From Microbacterium hydrocarbonoxydans (GTDB lineage Bacteria; Actinomycetota; Actinomycetes; Actinomycetales; Microbacteriaceae): a stretch of 64,000 bases of DNA. The stretch is from the NCBI RefSeq assembly GCF_000956475.1, contig NZ_JYJB01000005.1:1-64000 (forward strand). Reading direction: 5' to 3'. Within the stretch, counting starts at the first letter, position 1, and every line of letters starts with the position of its first letter. The position numbers were made by a program, and so were the translations under genes. This document shows, one piece after another, positions 7,356 to 15,979 of the stretch. The notes beneath the pieces were generated by a model. The model did no database searches. It was not told the origin of the DNA and worked only from the letters and a program-made list of their open reading frames with translations.

Positions 7356-9088
7356 GACGCACCCGCACGTGGCTCGCCGCCGGGGCCATCGCGATCCTCG
7401 CGGTGCCGTTCATGACGTCTTCCTCTCTCGCGAGCTGGACGGATCAGGAGTGGGCTCACACCGAACCGCTCGGCACGACCTCACTCGACTGCGGCACCAC
7501 CACCGGTTTCACGACCCAGGCTGCCGGACGCCAGGTCAGCGGCACGCTGCTCGGCACGGACCTCGACACGCTCGCCGCCGTGCGCGGCGTGAACAACAAG
7601 ATCGACGCCGCGCTGAACGAGACGTACGCCCCGACGCCGGGAGCGCACGACCTCGATCCGACATCCACGACGACCTTCACGAGGGCGACATCGCTGAACG
7701 TGGGCGTGCTGTCTCCGCTGGTCGGAGTCTTCCTTCCCACAGTCGATGTACCGACCCCGCCGAGCCTGGCCGTCGGCACGCTCGCGCAGTACTCCCAGGT
7801 GCGGCCGACCGGCATCGCCACGGGTGCGACGGGAGCGGTGACGAATCAATCGGGCATCGCCACGATCGGGGACTACGGCGCGTCGACGCCGCCGAGCAAC
7901 GGGTCGATCAGCCTCAAGAGCGTGCTCGGCAGCGCCATCGGCTCCAACATGGCGGATGTCTCGCTCGACATCGGCGCGGTGTCGGCGCTGTCACGCGTCG
8001 ACGGATGCGACGTCCTGCGGCAGGCGACGTGGGACATTCCCGCGGCGCCGAACGCGGTCACACGCGACTATGACATCGCGAACCTCGATCTGACGCTGAC
8101 GTCGCCGGCACTGGCAGGTCTTGTGACGCAGGTCGACACCTCCGTGGGCCAGCTGCAGACCAAGCTCAACGGACTACAGAAAGCGCTTCTCGATGGCATC
8201 AACGGCGTGCTGGGAGGCATCAGCGCGGATCTCGCGATCTTGAGCGTGACCACTGCCGGCACAAACGTATCCGTCACGAATATCCCGAACGTGGCCGCCT
8301 CAGTGTCGAGCTTGCTGAACGACTTTTCCGATGCGGACGGCATCGTCACTCTGAGTCCGAGAACAGGGCTCATCCAGGTCAACCTCGCCAAGCTGCTCAA
8401 CGGTGCTGGCCAGCTCAACAATCTCAGCCCGAACAGTCAGTTTCTTCTTACTCCTGCAGTTCTGAGCGACATCGGCGCACGGGTCACGAACCTTGTCTCC
8501 TCCTGGCGCGCCCAGGTCATCAGCGCTTTGACCGCCGCGGCGAATTCCACCCACGTATCGATATCGGTCGCCGCGTCAGTCAAGGCGTTGGGCATCACAG
8601 TCGCGAACATCAGCATCGCCATCAATGCCGATCTCGGCGCGCTACATGCCAACAACGGGGCGTTGATCGCGGCAGGTGTCTCCGTGACCCTGCTCAACCA
8701 GAACAACGCCCTGCTTGCCGCGGTAATATCCAGCATCCTTGCCGTGCTGACTCCCCTGCAGGCGGCGCTTGTCTCCGTCATCAAAAGCCTGGTCGACGAC
8801 ATCTACGCGACGATCACCACGCTCGACACCACCCTCGCCGTCGGCGTTCCGGTGGTCGCCAACGCGGTGGCGCTCGTGTTCAGCACCCTCCAGCCGATCT
8901 TCTCGTTGTACGTGAACGTGCAGCCCGATGAACCCGGGTCACCTCCCGCGACGTCGTTCATCCCCGCGACGAGCACCTCGACCGCGGAGTACAAGGTCAC
9001 CGCCCTGCGGATCGGCATCCTCGACGGCGCCCGTCCCATCAGCGTGAACCTCGGCACCGCATCCGCCGGCCCCGTCTCGCTCCCCTGA
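7352..9088 (+). CDS. Large exported protein with SipW-like signal, possible choice-of-anchor family
   Basis: GTG start, 578 aa. The N-terminus is hydrophobic and ends in SSLASWTDQEW, resembling the SipW-type cleavage region. It is otherwise a long, weakly charged, Ala/Val/Ser/Leu-rich secreted protein with amphipathic stretches at about 230-500 that could form long helices. The end (residues 500-578) looks beta-rich, and no C-terminal anchor is seen. Size and composition recall 'choice-of-anchor G' type actinobacterial surface proteins, a tentative match. The DNA from about 8150 to 8800 is visibly less GC-rich than its neighbours. It is the last gene of the right operon. Confidence 0.65.
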   Translation: MRRTRTWLAAGAIAILAVPFMTSSSLASWTDQEWAHTEPLGTTSLDCGTTTGFTTQAAGRQVSGTLLGTDLDTLAAVRGVNNKIDAALNETYAPTPGAHDLDPTSTTTFTRATSLNVGVLSPLVGVFLPTVDVPTPPSLAVGTLAQYSQVRPTGIATGATGAVTNQSGIATIGDYGASTPPSNGSISLKSVLGSAIGSNMADVSLDIGAVSALSRVDGCDVLRQATWDIPAAPNAVTRDYDIANLDLTLTSPALAGLVTQVDTSVGQLQTKLNGLQKALLDGINGVLGGISADLAILSVTTAGTNVSVTNIPNVAASVSSLLNDFSDADGIVTLSPRTGLIQVNLAKLLNGAGQLNNLSPNSQFLLTPAVLSDIGARVTNLVSSWRAQVISALTAAANSTHVSISVAASVKALGITVANISIAINADLGALHANNGALIAAGVSVTLLNQNNALLAAVISSILAVLTPLQAALVSVIKSLVDDIYATITTLDTTLAVGVPVVANAVALVFSTLQPIFSLYVNVQPDEPGSPPATSFIPATSTSTAEYKVTALRIGILDGARPISVNLGTASAGPVSLP

Positions 9089-9100
9089 GCACGACGGCAG

Positions 9101-9970
9101 CTACCGCAGCACGCGCCTCGCCTCTGCGGCAATCTCTGCGGCGATCGCATCGAGCAGAGACGATCGCAGGTTCCACTGCTGCCAGTGCAGCGCCACCTGC
9201 AGCGTCGGCCCGCCGAGCGGGACGAGGCCGGCGGACTCCTGCAGCACCGGCACCATCCCCCACCCGAGCCCGATCTGCACAGCCAGTGCGTAGTCGTGCG
9301 ACGCCGGCACGTAGTGGCGGGGCACGCCGTGGTGCGGCACTCCCATCGCCTCTAGCCACTCGTGCTGCAGAGCGTCCCGCCGGTCGAAGTCGACGAACGG
9401 CGCTCGTCGCAGCGCCTCGCGGCTCGCGCCGTCCGCGAACCAGCGGTCTGCGTAGCCACGCTCGGCCATCGCCCGGTACTCGAGTACGCCCAGAGGCGAC
9501 ACCGAGCATCCGGCGACCGGGGCTGCCTCGCTCGTGACCGCTGCCATCACCGTGCCGGACTCGAGCAGACGTGCGGTGAAGTTCTGATCGTCGCGGTGCA
9601 GATCGAAGTCGATGTCGTGTGCGGCCGAGAGCCGCGCAAGAGGAGGCAGGAACCAGGTCGCCATCGAGTCGGCGTTCACCGCCAGCGGGATGCTGATGCG
9701 TGCACCGACGGCCTCGAGACCGAGACGTGACAGCGCGTCGTGCTCGAGCAGCGCGATCTGGCGGGCGAGCCGCACCACGGCCTCACCCGATTCCGTCAGC
9801 CGCACCGGCTTGGAGCGCACGAGCAGCACGCGGCCGAGCTGCTGCTCCAGTGCCTTCAGTCGCTGACTCACGGCCGAGGGCGTGATGCGCAGCCTGCGGG
9901 ATGCCGCGTCGAGGCTGCCCTCGTCGACGACCGCAGCGATAGTAGCAGCCAGTTCCGGGTCGATCCTCAC
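9101..9970 (-). CDS. lysG: LysR-family regulator of lysine export (LysG/ArgP)
   Basis: Protein of 289 aa, the normal LysR length. The winged helix-turn-helix spans about residues 2-60 (SLDAASRRLRITPSAVSQRLK) and the rest is the effector-binding domain. It is divergent from lysE, the arrangement known from Corynebacterium, where LysG activates lysE when lysine or arginine accumulates. The 70-bp gap between the genes carries ATAAG...CTTAT inverted elements (10000-10015 region), plausible operator parts. The assignment rests on family similarity plus neighbour. Confidence 0.88.
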   Translation of the reverse strand: MRIDPELAATIAAVVDEGSLDAASRRLRITPSAVSQRLKALEQQLGRVLLVRSKPVRLTESGEAVVRLARQIALLEHDALSRLGLEAVGARISIPLAVNADSMATWFLPPLARLSAAHDIDFDLHRDDQNFTARLLESGTVMAAVTSEAAPVAGCSVSPLGVLEYRAMAERGYADRWFADGASREALRRAPFVDFDRRDALQHEWLEAMGVPHHGVPRHYVPASHDYALAVQIGLGWGMVPVLQESAGLVPLGGPTLQVALHWQQWNLRSSLLDAIAAEIAAEARRVLR

Positions 9971-10040
9971 TTAAGCCATGCTAACGCCTGATAAGAAACC
10001 CTCGCTGGTGCTTATGCACACGACTTCCTAGCGTGGACTC

Positions 10041-10694
10041 ATGCTCACCGTTCTCGCCGGCCTCGGGCTCGGCCTCTCCCTCATCGTCGCGATCGGCGCA
10101 CAGAACGTGTTCGTGCTGCGCCAGGGCATCCGCCGCGAGCACGTGCTCGCGGTCGTGGCCATCTGCGCGCTCTCCGACGCTGCGCTCATCATCGCGGGCG
10201 TCGCCGGCCTCGGCTTCGTCATCGCCGCCGCACCCTGGCTGGTCGTCGTGGCGCGCTGGGCCGGCGCGCTGTTCCTGCTCAGCTACGGCGTGCTCGCCGC
10301 ACGGCGGGCATGGCGAGGCGGCGAGGAGCTCGAGGTCGGTTCGGCGGATGCCGCGGCATCCGCTCCGCGAGGGTCCTCCGCGACGCTCACCCGCACCCGT
10401 CTCGCGCCCGTGGTCCTCACGACGCTCGCACTGACCTGGCTCAACCCGCACGTGTACCTCGACACCGTCCTGATGCTCGGCTCGATCGCGGCGACCCACG
10501 GCGCAGAACGCTGGCTGTTCGCGGCCGGGGCGATCGCCGCCAGCATCCTGTGGTTCACGGCCCTCGGCTTCGGTGCGCGTCATCTCGGCCGCTGGCTGCG
10601 CACTCCCCGGTCATGGCGCATCCTCGATGCCATCATCGCGGTGGTCATGATCGCGCTGGCGATCTCGCTGGTCGTGCCGGTGCTCGGCGGCTGA
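10041..10694 (+). CDS. lysE: LysE/ArgO-type amino acid exporter
   Basis: Protein of 217 aa with about six hydrophobic segments. The N-terminus has the family pattern GLGLGLSLIVAIGAQNVFVL, and WLNPHVYLDT in the middle is typical of LysE. It exports basic amino acids (lysine, arginine) out of the cytoplasm by secondary transport. It is divergent from lysG and converges with the ABC operon, whose last gene ends 7 nt beyond its stop. Regulation by LysG is inferred from gene order. Confidence 0.9.
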   Translation: MLTVLAGLGLGLSLIVAIGAQNVFVLRQGIRREHVLAVVAICALSDAALIIAGVAGLGFVIAAAPWLVVVARWAGALFLLSYGVLAARRAWRGGEELEVGSADAAASAPRGSSATLTRTRLAPVVLTTLALTWLNPHVYLDTVLMLGSIAATHGAERWLFAAGAIAASILWFTALGFGARHLGRWLRTPRSWRILDAIIAVVMIALAISLVVPVLGG

Positions 10695-10700
10695 TGCCGG

Positions 10701-11483
10701 TCAGGCGCCGTCGAGGGGGCGCAGGATCCGCTTCAGGAACCTCTGCGTCCTCTCTTCGCGCGGAGCCTCGAAGATCTGCTCCGGCGCTCCTTCTTCGACA
10801 ACCACTCCGCCGTCCATGAAGAGCACATGATCCGCGGCCTCACGCGCGAAGCTCAGCTCGTGCGTGACGACGACCATGCTCCAGCCCTCATCGGCGAGCT
10901 CCTTGATCACGAGCAGCACCTCGCCCACGAGCTCGGGATCCAGGGCGCTGGTCGGCTCGTCGAACAGCAGCAGATCCGGCTTGAGCGCGAGCGCCCTGAC
11001 GATGCCGACGCGCTGCTGCTGCCCGCCGGAGAGCTGATGGGGCCTGGCATCCGCCTTGTCAGCCAGGCCGACCCGTTCGAGGAGCACGAGCGCCTCAGCG
11101 ACGACCTCGTCCTTGGGGCGGCGCTGCACGCGCCACGGCCCCTCGATCACGTTCTCGAGAACCGTGAGGTGCGGGAAGAGGTTGTGATGCTGGAACACCA
11201 TCGCCGAGCTGTCGCGGAGCGCGAAGCGCTGTTTCTGCGCCACTTTCGCCGCGAAGTCGATCTCCGGGCCGCCGTCGACGGCGATCACGCCGCTGTCGGG
11301 AGTCTCCAGGCCGTTCAGAGAGCGGAGGACGGTGGTCTTGCCGGAACCGCTGGGCCCGATCAGCACCACCACCTCGCCGCGGTGCAGCGTCAGGTCGATC
11401 CCGCGCAGCACCTCGTTGCTGCCGAAGCTCTTGTGCAGGGCGGTCGCCGCGAGCAGCGCCGCCGATCCATCAGTGCGCGACAC
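10701..11483 (-). CDS. Polar amino acid ABC transporter, ATP-binding protein
   Basis: Protein of 260 aa. Walker [10 protein letters not shown], signature LSGGQQQR and Walker [13 protein letters not shown] are all intact, followed by the switch His in VVVTHE. The GTG at 11483 is preceded by GAGAGAAGG at good spacing; a GTG nine codons upstream (11510) is possible. It overlaps the permease gene by 14 nt. It energises uptake by the permease/binding protein encoded next to it. The substrate is probably a polar amino acid such as cystine or glutamine, not determined from sequence. Confidence 0.9.
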   Translation of the reverse strand: MSRTDGSAALLAATALHKSFGSNEVLRGIDLTLHRGEVVVLIGPSGSGKTTVLRSLNGLETPDSGVIAVDGGPEIDFAAKVAQKQRFALRDSSAMVFQHHNLFPHLTVLENVIEGPWRVQRRPKDEVVAEALVLLERVGLADKADARPHQLSGGQQQRVGIVRALALKPDLLLFDEPTSALDPELVGEVLLVIKELADEGWSMVVVTHELSFAREAADHVLFMDGGVVVEEGAPEQIFEAPREERTQRFLKRILRPLDGA

Positions 11484-12132
11484 GACTGTCCAGCCTTCTC
11501 TCGATGGCACCCTGCCCGGAGGAGAGCACCAGGCAGATCACCCAGTAGACCAGCGCGGCGGTCAGGTACACGACCATGACCTGATACGAGGCGGCCGCGA
11601 TCTGCTGCGTCACGCGGAACAGCTCGGTCACGAGGATCGTCGAGGCGAGAGATGTGTCCTTGACGAGCGAGATGAACGTGTTCGACAGCGGCGGAACCGA
11701 CACCCTGGCCGCCTGCGGCAGGATGATCCGGGTGAGCGTGCGCGTCCGGTTCATACCCACGGTGTACGCGGCCTCCCACTGCCCCTTCGGGACCGAGAGG
11801 ATCGACGCGCGCACGATCTCGGCGCCATAGCCTCCGACGTTGAGGGAGAGGGCGATGATCGCGCTCGGCCAGGGATCGATCGTGATGCCGACTGCGGGCA
11901 TGCCGTAGAAGATCACGAACAGCTGCACGAGCAGCGGCGTGCCGCGGATGACGGAGATGTAGAACCTCGCGATCGCCGACAGCACCGGGTTCACCGAGAT
12001 GCGCATCAGCGCGATCCCGATCGCGATCACCAGTCCCAGTGCGAACGAGGCCAGCGCTAGAGGGATGGTGCCCAGCAGCGCCCCTAGGGCGATCGGCCCG
12101 AGGGAGTTCAGGAACAGCTGCCAGGCTTCCAT
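11470..12132 (-). CDS. Polar amino acid ABC transporter, permease
   Basis: Protein of 220 aa, His/Glu/Gln/Arg/opine (HEAA) permease type. About five membrane segments, and the EAA-loop region reads [21 protein letters not shown], the typical ATPase contact. Only one permease gene is present, so the transporter likely uses a homodimer. It lies 9 nt downstream of the binding-protein gene and overlaps the ATPase gene, so the three form one operon read from 12969. Confidence 0.92.
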   Translation of the reverse strand: MEAWQLFLNSLGPIALGALLGTIPLALASFALGLVIAIGIALMRISVNPVLSAIARFYISVIRGTPLLVQLFVIFYGMPAVGITIDPWPSAIIALSLNVGGYGAEIVRASILSVPKGQWEAAYTVGMNRTRTLTRIILPQAARVSVPPLSNTFISLVKDTSLASTILVTELFRVTQQIAAASYQVMVVYLTAALVYWVICLVLSSGQGAIERRLDSRVAH

Positions 12133-12141
12133 CCGACGAAT

Positions 12142-12969
12142 CTACTCGGAGACGTCTTCGCCGAAGTACTTCTTGCTGATCTCGGCGAGGGTGCCATCGG
12201 CCCGGAGCTCATCGAGTGCCCCGTCGACCGCGTCGACCAGAGCCTTCTTGTCCTTCGTGAACGCGAAGGCCTGCTTTCCCGCGTCGTCGGTCTCGGCGGC
12301 GACCTTCAGTCCCGTGGGGCCGTCGGTCGTCTCGTAGTCGAGGTACGTGAGCTTGTCATTGATGGTCGCGTCGACGCGACCCTGGCGCAGCAGCGCGACG
12401 GCCTGCGACCAGCCCTCGACGGCCTCGACCGTGGCGCCGGACTCGACGGCGAGGTCGTTCCAGTTGCTGGTCAGCGACTGCGCCGAGGTCTTGCCCTTGA
12501 GATCGGCGAACGAGCTGATCGAGTCGTCGTCCTCGTTGACCACGATCACGCCGGGCGAGACCGTGTACGGCGTGCTGAAGAGGTAGCTCTTCTCGCGCTC
12601 GTCGTTGATGGTCACCTGATTCGCGATCACGTCGAAGCGACCGGCGTCGAGGCCTGCGAAGATCGCATCCCACTGCGTCTCCTGGAACTCGACCTTGAGG
12701 CCCAGCTTGTCGCCGACGGCCTGGATGATCTCGACGTCGTAACCGGTGAGATCCCCCGTGCCGTTGTCGCCGTGGAAGCTGAACGGGCGGTACGTGCCCT
12801 CGGTGGCGACCGTGAGAGTGCCGTCCTTCACGAGTCCGAAGTCGGCGCCGGACTCGGATCCGGATTCGCTCGAGGAGCCGCTCTGGGCGGGCGCGCTGGA
12901 GCCGCTGCAGGCGGTGAGCGCGGATGCGGCGACGACGAGTGCCGTGACGGCGATGAGACGACGGGACAT
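12142..12969 (-). CDS. Amino acid ABC transporter substrate-binding lipoprotein
   Basis: Protein of 275 aa. The lipobox SALTAC puts the lipidated Cys at residue 21, followed by a Ser/Gly/Glu-rich linker of about 25 residues. The remainder is a family 3 solute-binding domain (GTLTVATEGTYRPFSF near its start, LTGYDVEI, VDATINDK). It delivers the ligand to the permease encoded downstream. The pattern is closest to cystine-type binding proteins (TcyA/FliY-like), but the ligand is uncertain. First gene of the three-gene operon. Confidence 0.9.
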   Translation of the reverse strand: MSRRLIAVTALVVAASALTACSGSSAPAQSGSSSESGSESGADFGLVKDGTLTVATEGTYRPFSFHGDNGTGDLTGYDVEIIQAVGDKLGLKVEFQETQWDAIFAGLDAGRFDVIANQVTINDEREKSYLFSTPYTVSPGVIVVNEDDDSISSFADLKGKTSAQSLTSNWNDLAVESGATVEAVEGWSQAVALLRQGRVDATINDKLTYLDYETTDGPTGLKVAAETDDAGKQAFAFTKDKKALVDAVDGALDELRADGTLAEISKKYFGEDVSE

Positions 12970-13096
12970 GGGGACCCTCCTGGGGTGTGCGGTGTGCGCG
13001 GATGCTGTGGCGCGCGGAACTCATTCACAGTACGCCGTTCCGGCGCGTGTTCTCTTTCCCATGACGCCGGATTTCACACGGGCCCGGGAACGCGAA

Positions 13097-13120
13097 AGGT
13101 CCCCGCCGGAGCGGGGACCT
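13097..13120 (-). terminator. Terminator after rplA
   Basis: Perfect 10-bp stem AGGTCCCCGC/GCGGGGACCT with a 4-nt loop, followed on the minus strand by TTTC. It lies 16 nt past the rplA stop. Confidence 0.8.
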
Positions 13121-13135
13121 CTCTGTGAGTCAGAC

Positions 13136-13825
13136 TCAGATGGCGTTGACGTCCAGCGGGATGCCGGGGCCGAACGTGGTCGACACGGCGCCCTTCTGGA
13201 TGTAGCGGCCCTTCGAGCTCGACGGCTTGAGGCGGACGATCTCCTCGAGCGCGGCGTCGATGTTCTCGTTCAGCTGCTCGGCCGTGAACGAGGCCTTGCC
13301 GACGACGAAGTGCACGTTGGCGTGCTTGTCGACGCGGAACTCGATCTTGCCGCCCTTGATCTCCTCGACGGCCTTCGCCGTGTTGGGGGTCACGGTGCCG
13401 GTCTTCGGGTTCGGCATGAGTCCACGCGGACCCAGGACCTTTCCGAGGCGACCGACCTGGCCCATGAGCTCCGGGGTGGAGACGGCCGCGTCGAACGCGG
13501 TCCAGCCGCCGGCGACCTTCTCGATGAGCTCGGCGCCGCCGACCTCATCGGCGCCGGCGGCGATCGCAGCTTCGGCCGCGGGGCCGGTGGCGAACACGAT
13601 GACGCGGGCGGTCTTGCCGGTGCCGTGAGGCAGGATGACGGTGCCGCGCACCATCTGGTCCGCCTTGCGGGGGTCGACAGCGAGCTTCAGCGCGACCTCG
13701 ACGGTCGAGTCGAACTTCGTCGAGCCGGTCTCCTTCGCCAGGGCGACGGCCTCAGCGGGAGTGTAGAAACGGTCTGCCTCGATCTTCTCGGCGGCAGCCT
13801 TGTAAGCCTTGGACTTGGTAGCCAT
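13136..13825 (-). CDS. rplA: 50S ribosomal protein L1
   Basis: Protein of 229 aa, full length. It begins [15 protein letters not shown] and has the L1 signature around [18 protein letters not shown]. It binds 23S rRNA at the L1 stalk and in many bacteria represses the rplK-rplA message. It lies 11 nt downstream of rplK, and a strong terminator follows. Confidence 0.98.
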   Translation of the reverse strand: MATKSKAYKAAAEKIEADRFYTPAEAVALAKETGSTKFDSTVEVALKLAVDPRKADQMVRGTVILPHGTGKTARVIVFATGPAAEAAIAAGADEVGGAELIEKVAGGWTAFDAAVSTPELMGQVGRLGKVLGPRGLMPNPKTGTVTPNTAKAVEEIKGGKIEFRVDKHANVHFVVGKASFTAEQLNENIDAALEEIVRLKPSSSKGRYIQKGAVSTTFGPGIPLDVNAI

Positions 13826-13836
13826 GATTATTCTCC

Positions 13837-14268
13837 TCAGCCCTCGACCGTGATGCCCATGGAACGGGCGGTGCCGGCGATGATCTTCGAGGCAGCCTCG
13901 ATGTCGTTCGCGTTCAGGTCGGCCTGCTTCTGCTCGGCGATCTGACGGACCTGGTCCTTGGTGATCTTCGCGACCTTGACCGTGTGCGGGGTTGCGGAGC
14001 CCTTGGGGACTCCCGCTGCCTTCTTGATGAGCTCCGCCGCCGGCGGGGTCTTCAGGATGAACGTGAAGCTGCGGTCCTCGTAGACGGTGATCTCGACGGG
14101 GATGACGTTGCCGCGCTGCGACTCGGTCGCGGCGTTGTACGCCTTGCAGAACTCCATGATGTTGACGCCGTGCTGACCGAGCGCAGGGCCGATCGGGGGC
14201 GCCGGGTTGGCTGCACCGGCGTTGATCTGAAGCTTGATCAGGCCGGTCACCTTCTTCTTGGGTGCCAT
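13837..14268 (-). CDS. rplK: 50S ribosomal protein L11
   Basis: Protein of 143 aa, full length. The N-terminus carries the Pro-rich [20 protein letters not shown] region, the site of thiostrepton-type resistance changes. It forms the GTPase-associated centre with 23S rRNA. A ribosome site (AGGAAGAGGAA) precedes the ATG. The 170-nt leader (14269-14438) holds a hairpin CCGCGATtCCGG/CCGGATCGCGG at 14313-14340, possibly regulatory. nusG is not immediately upstream; a WYL/VOC pair intervenes. Confidence 0.98.
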
Positions 14269-14438
14269 TTCCTCTTCCTTTCATCGAACGGATGCCGGTT
14301 GCATCCGCTCTCCCGCGATTCCGGCTTCTCCGGATCGCGGTCGTCTGCACGCCCCTCGACACGCCCGAAGATTCCCAGGGACCCGGTCGGGTGACGCACA
14401 AACCACACAAGTCTACCCGATGCGGACGGGTGCCGTTC

Positions 14439-15434
14439 TCACCGGTAGGTCGCAGCGATGCGCTCTCCCAGCAGGCGCAGCTCCTCGCGGATCTCAACGG
14501 GCTCGACGACTTCCGCGACGCTCGCCCATCCGGCCAGCTGCTCGGCGAGTGCGTCTGCGCGGTGAGCGCTGACCTCGACGCGCACGCGACCGTTCTCCTC
14601 GAGGCTCTCCCCGTCGTCGAGCAGCCGGGCCTGAGGGCCGAAGCGATCGCACAGCGCGCGCACCGCCCAGGGCTCCACGCGGACGATCGCGCTGACGGCC
14701 CCGCGCAGATCCTCGACCCGCTCCACCATCCGCGCCCAGACCGCGGCGGCGTCGAACTCCGCAGGCGGATGACCCGGCGCACCCAGGATCTCGAGCGATG
14801 CGATGCGGTCGACCCGATACGTCCGCAGCCTGGCCTCGTCGGCGACGTCGGCTCCTTCCGACACGGCCGCACCGAGCAGATACCAGCGCGCGCCCCGGCT
14901 GCCCACCATGAGCGGGACGAGTTCGGCGGATGACGGCCCGCGCGAGCCCGCATACTCGAAGCGCACGCGCAGGCGGCGCCCGATCGCGCGCTGCAGCAGC
15001 GCGACCTTGGCGGGATCGTCCACGTCGGCAGTCTCTCCCCAGGCGACGTCGCGCACGGTCGCCTCCGCGATGCGCTGCGCGCCTTCGCGGAAAGGGGCAG
15101 GAACCGCGCGCAGGAGCTTGCGCGTGGCGGCGACATGCTGCGGATCGGCCTGGCCGTTCTGTGCGAGTCCGATCAGCAGCGAGGTGACCTCGCCTTCGGT
15201 CAGTCCGGTCAGATCGGTGCGTGCGCCGCCGATCAGCCGCCACCCTCCTCCGCGTCCGCGTGTGGGATAGATCGGAACACCTGCCATGGCCAGCGCCTCG
15301 AGATCTCGGCGAGCCGTGGGCACCGACACCTCGAGTTCCGCCGCCAGCTCGGCGGCGGTGATCTGCGGACGTCCCTGCAGGAGCAGGAGCGCCTGGATCA
15401 GACGATCGGCACGGATCTCGGAGCTCCTTTTCAC
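14439..15434 (-). CDS. WYL-domain transcriptional regulator (YafY/DeoR-like)
   Basis: GTG start, 331 aa. The N-terminal HTH_11/DeoR-like domain (residues 5-60: [20 protein letters not shown]) is followed by the WYL region ([14 protein letters not shown] near 185) and a WCX C-terminal domain. WYL proteins sense ligands or nucleic acids and act as one-component regulators. It is divergent from the VOC protein gene. A palindrome sits 11 bp from its start, so autoregulation and control of the VOC gene are likely. Inserted between rplK and nusG. Confidence 0.88.
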   Translation of the reverse strand: MKRSSEIRADRLIQALLLLQGRPQITAAELAAELEVSVPTARRDLEALAMAGVPIYPTRGRGGGWRLIGGARTDLTGLTEGEVTSLLIGLAQNGQADPQHVAATRKLLRAVPAPFREGAQRIAEATVRDVAWGETADVDDPAKVALLQRAIGRRLRVRFEYAGSRGPSSAELVPLMVGSRGARWYLLGAAVSEGADVADEARLRTYRVDRIASLEILGAPGHPPAEFDAAAVWARMVERVEDLRGAVSAIVRVEPWAVRALCDRFGPQARLLDDGESLEENGRVRVEVSAHRADALAEQLAGWASVAEVVEPVEIREELRLLGERIAATYR

Positions 15435-15444
15435 AAGATTTTGA

Positions 15445-15467
15445 AAGTGATCAGAAGATGATCACTT
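15445..15467. promoter_or_regulatory. Palindromic operator between WYL regulator and VOC gene
   Basis: Perfect inverted repeat AAGTGATCA-GAAGA-TGATCACTT (9-bp arms, 5-bp spacer) in the 81-bp divergent gap. Its position immediately before the WYL regulator start makes it the probable binding site of that regulator. Confidence 0.7.
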
Positions 15468-15515
15468 CGACGTCGAGCATAGAAGAACACGCACCCCTTC
15501 AGAAGGAGAAACACC

Positions 15516-15914
15516 ATGTTCCGTGGACTCGCCAACCTCAACCTCGTCGCCGTCGACATGGACGCCGCCGTCGAGTGGTACACCGCCGTCTTCGAGACGG
15601 CACCGTACTTCGTGCGCCCAGAGCAGGGGCCCGCGCAGTACGCCGAATGGCGTTTCGGTGACGACGAGGACGAGTTCGCCCTGATGGACGCACGCTTCCG
15701 TCCCGCCCTCACTCAGCCCGGAGGCGCGCTGGTCAGCATGCACGTCGACGACATCCAGTCGTCGTTCGACCGCCTGCTCGCCCTGGGGGCCAGCGTCTTC
15801 GACCCGGTCACGCAGCGCGGCGAGGGCTGGTGGTCGGCATCGGTCAGCGACCCGTTCGGCAACCTGATCGGTCTGATCCAGAGCCCGCACTGGGCCGCGC
15901 AGCACGCCGACTGA
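15516..15914 (+). CDS. VOC (glyoxalase/bleomycin resistance) family protein
   Basis: Protein of 132 aa with one VOC fold (two beta-alpha-beta-beta-beta modules). Features are NLVAVDMDAAVEWYTAVFET at the start, a central HVDDIQSSFDRLLALGA and the closing SVSDPFGNLIGLIQSP. Several metal-ligand-like positions are present, but the substrate cannot be told; members include glyoxalases, dioxygenases and resistance proteins. AGAAGGAG precedes the ATG. It is divergently paired with the WYL regulator. Confidence 0.85.
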   Translation: MFRGLANLNLVAVDMDAAVEWYTAVFETAPYFVRPEQGPAQYAEWRFGDDEDEFALMDARFRPALTQPGGALVSMHVDDIQSSFDRLLALGASVFDPVTQRGEGWWSASVSDPFGNLIGLIQSPHWAAQHAD

Positions 15915-15932
15915 GGGCATCCGCCGGAAACG

Positions 15933-15968
15933 CGAGAACGGCCGCCCCGAAAGGGACGGCCGTTCTCG
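15933..15968. terminator. Bidirectional terminator between VOC gene and nusG
   Basis: 12-bp perfect stem CGAGAACGGCCG/CGGCCGTTCTCG around a 12-nt loop that itself can pair (CCC..GGG). It separates convergent genes and serves both. Confidence 0.75.
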
Positions 15969-15979
15969 TAAGAGAGATG

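Noticed and set aside
9971..10040. Lysine riboswitch ahead of lysE
   Set aside because: The gap is only 70 bp, far shorter than a lysine aptamer, and it already contains the lysG/lysE promoters.
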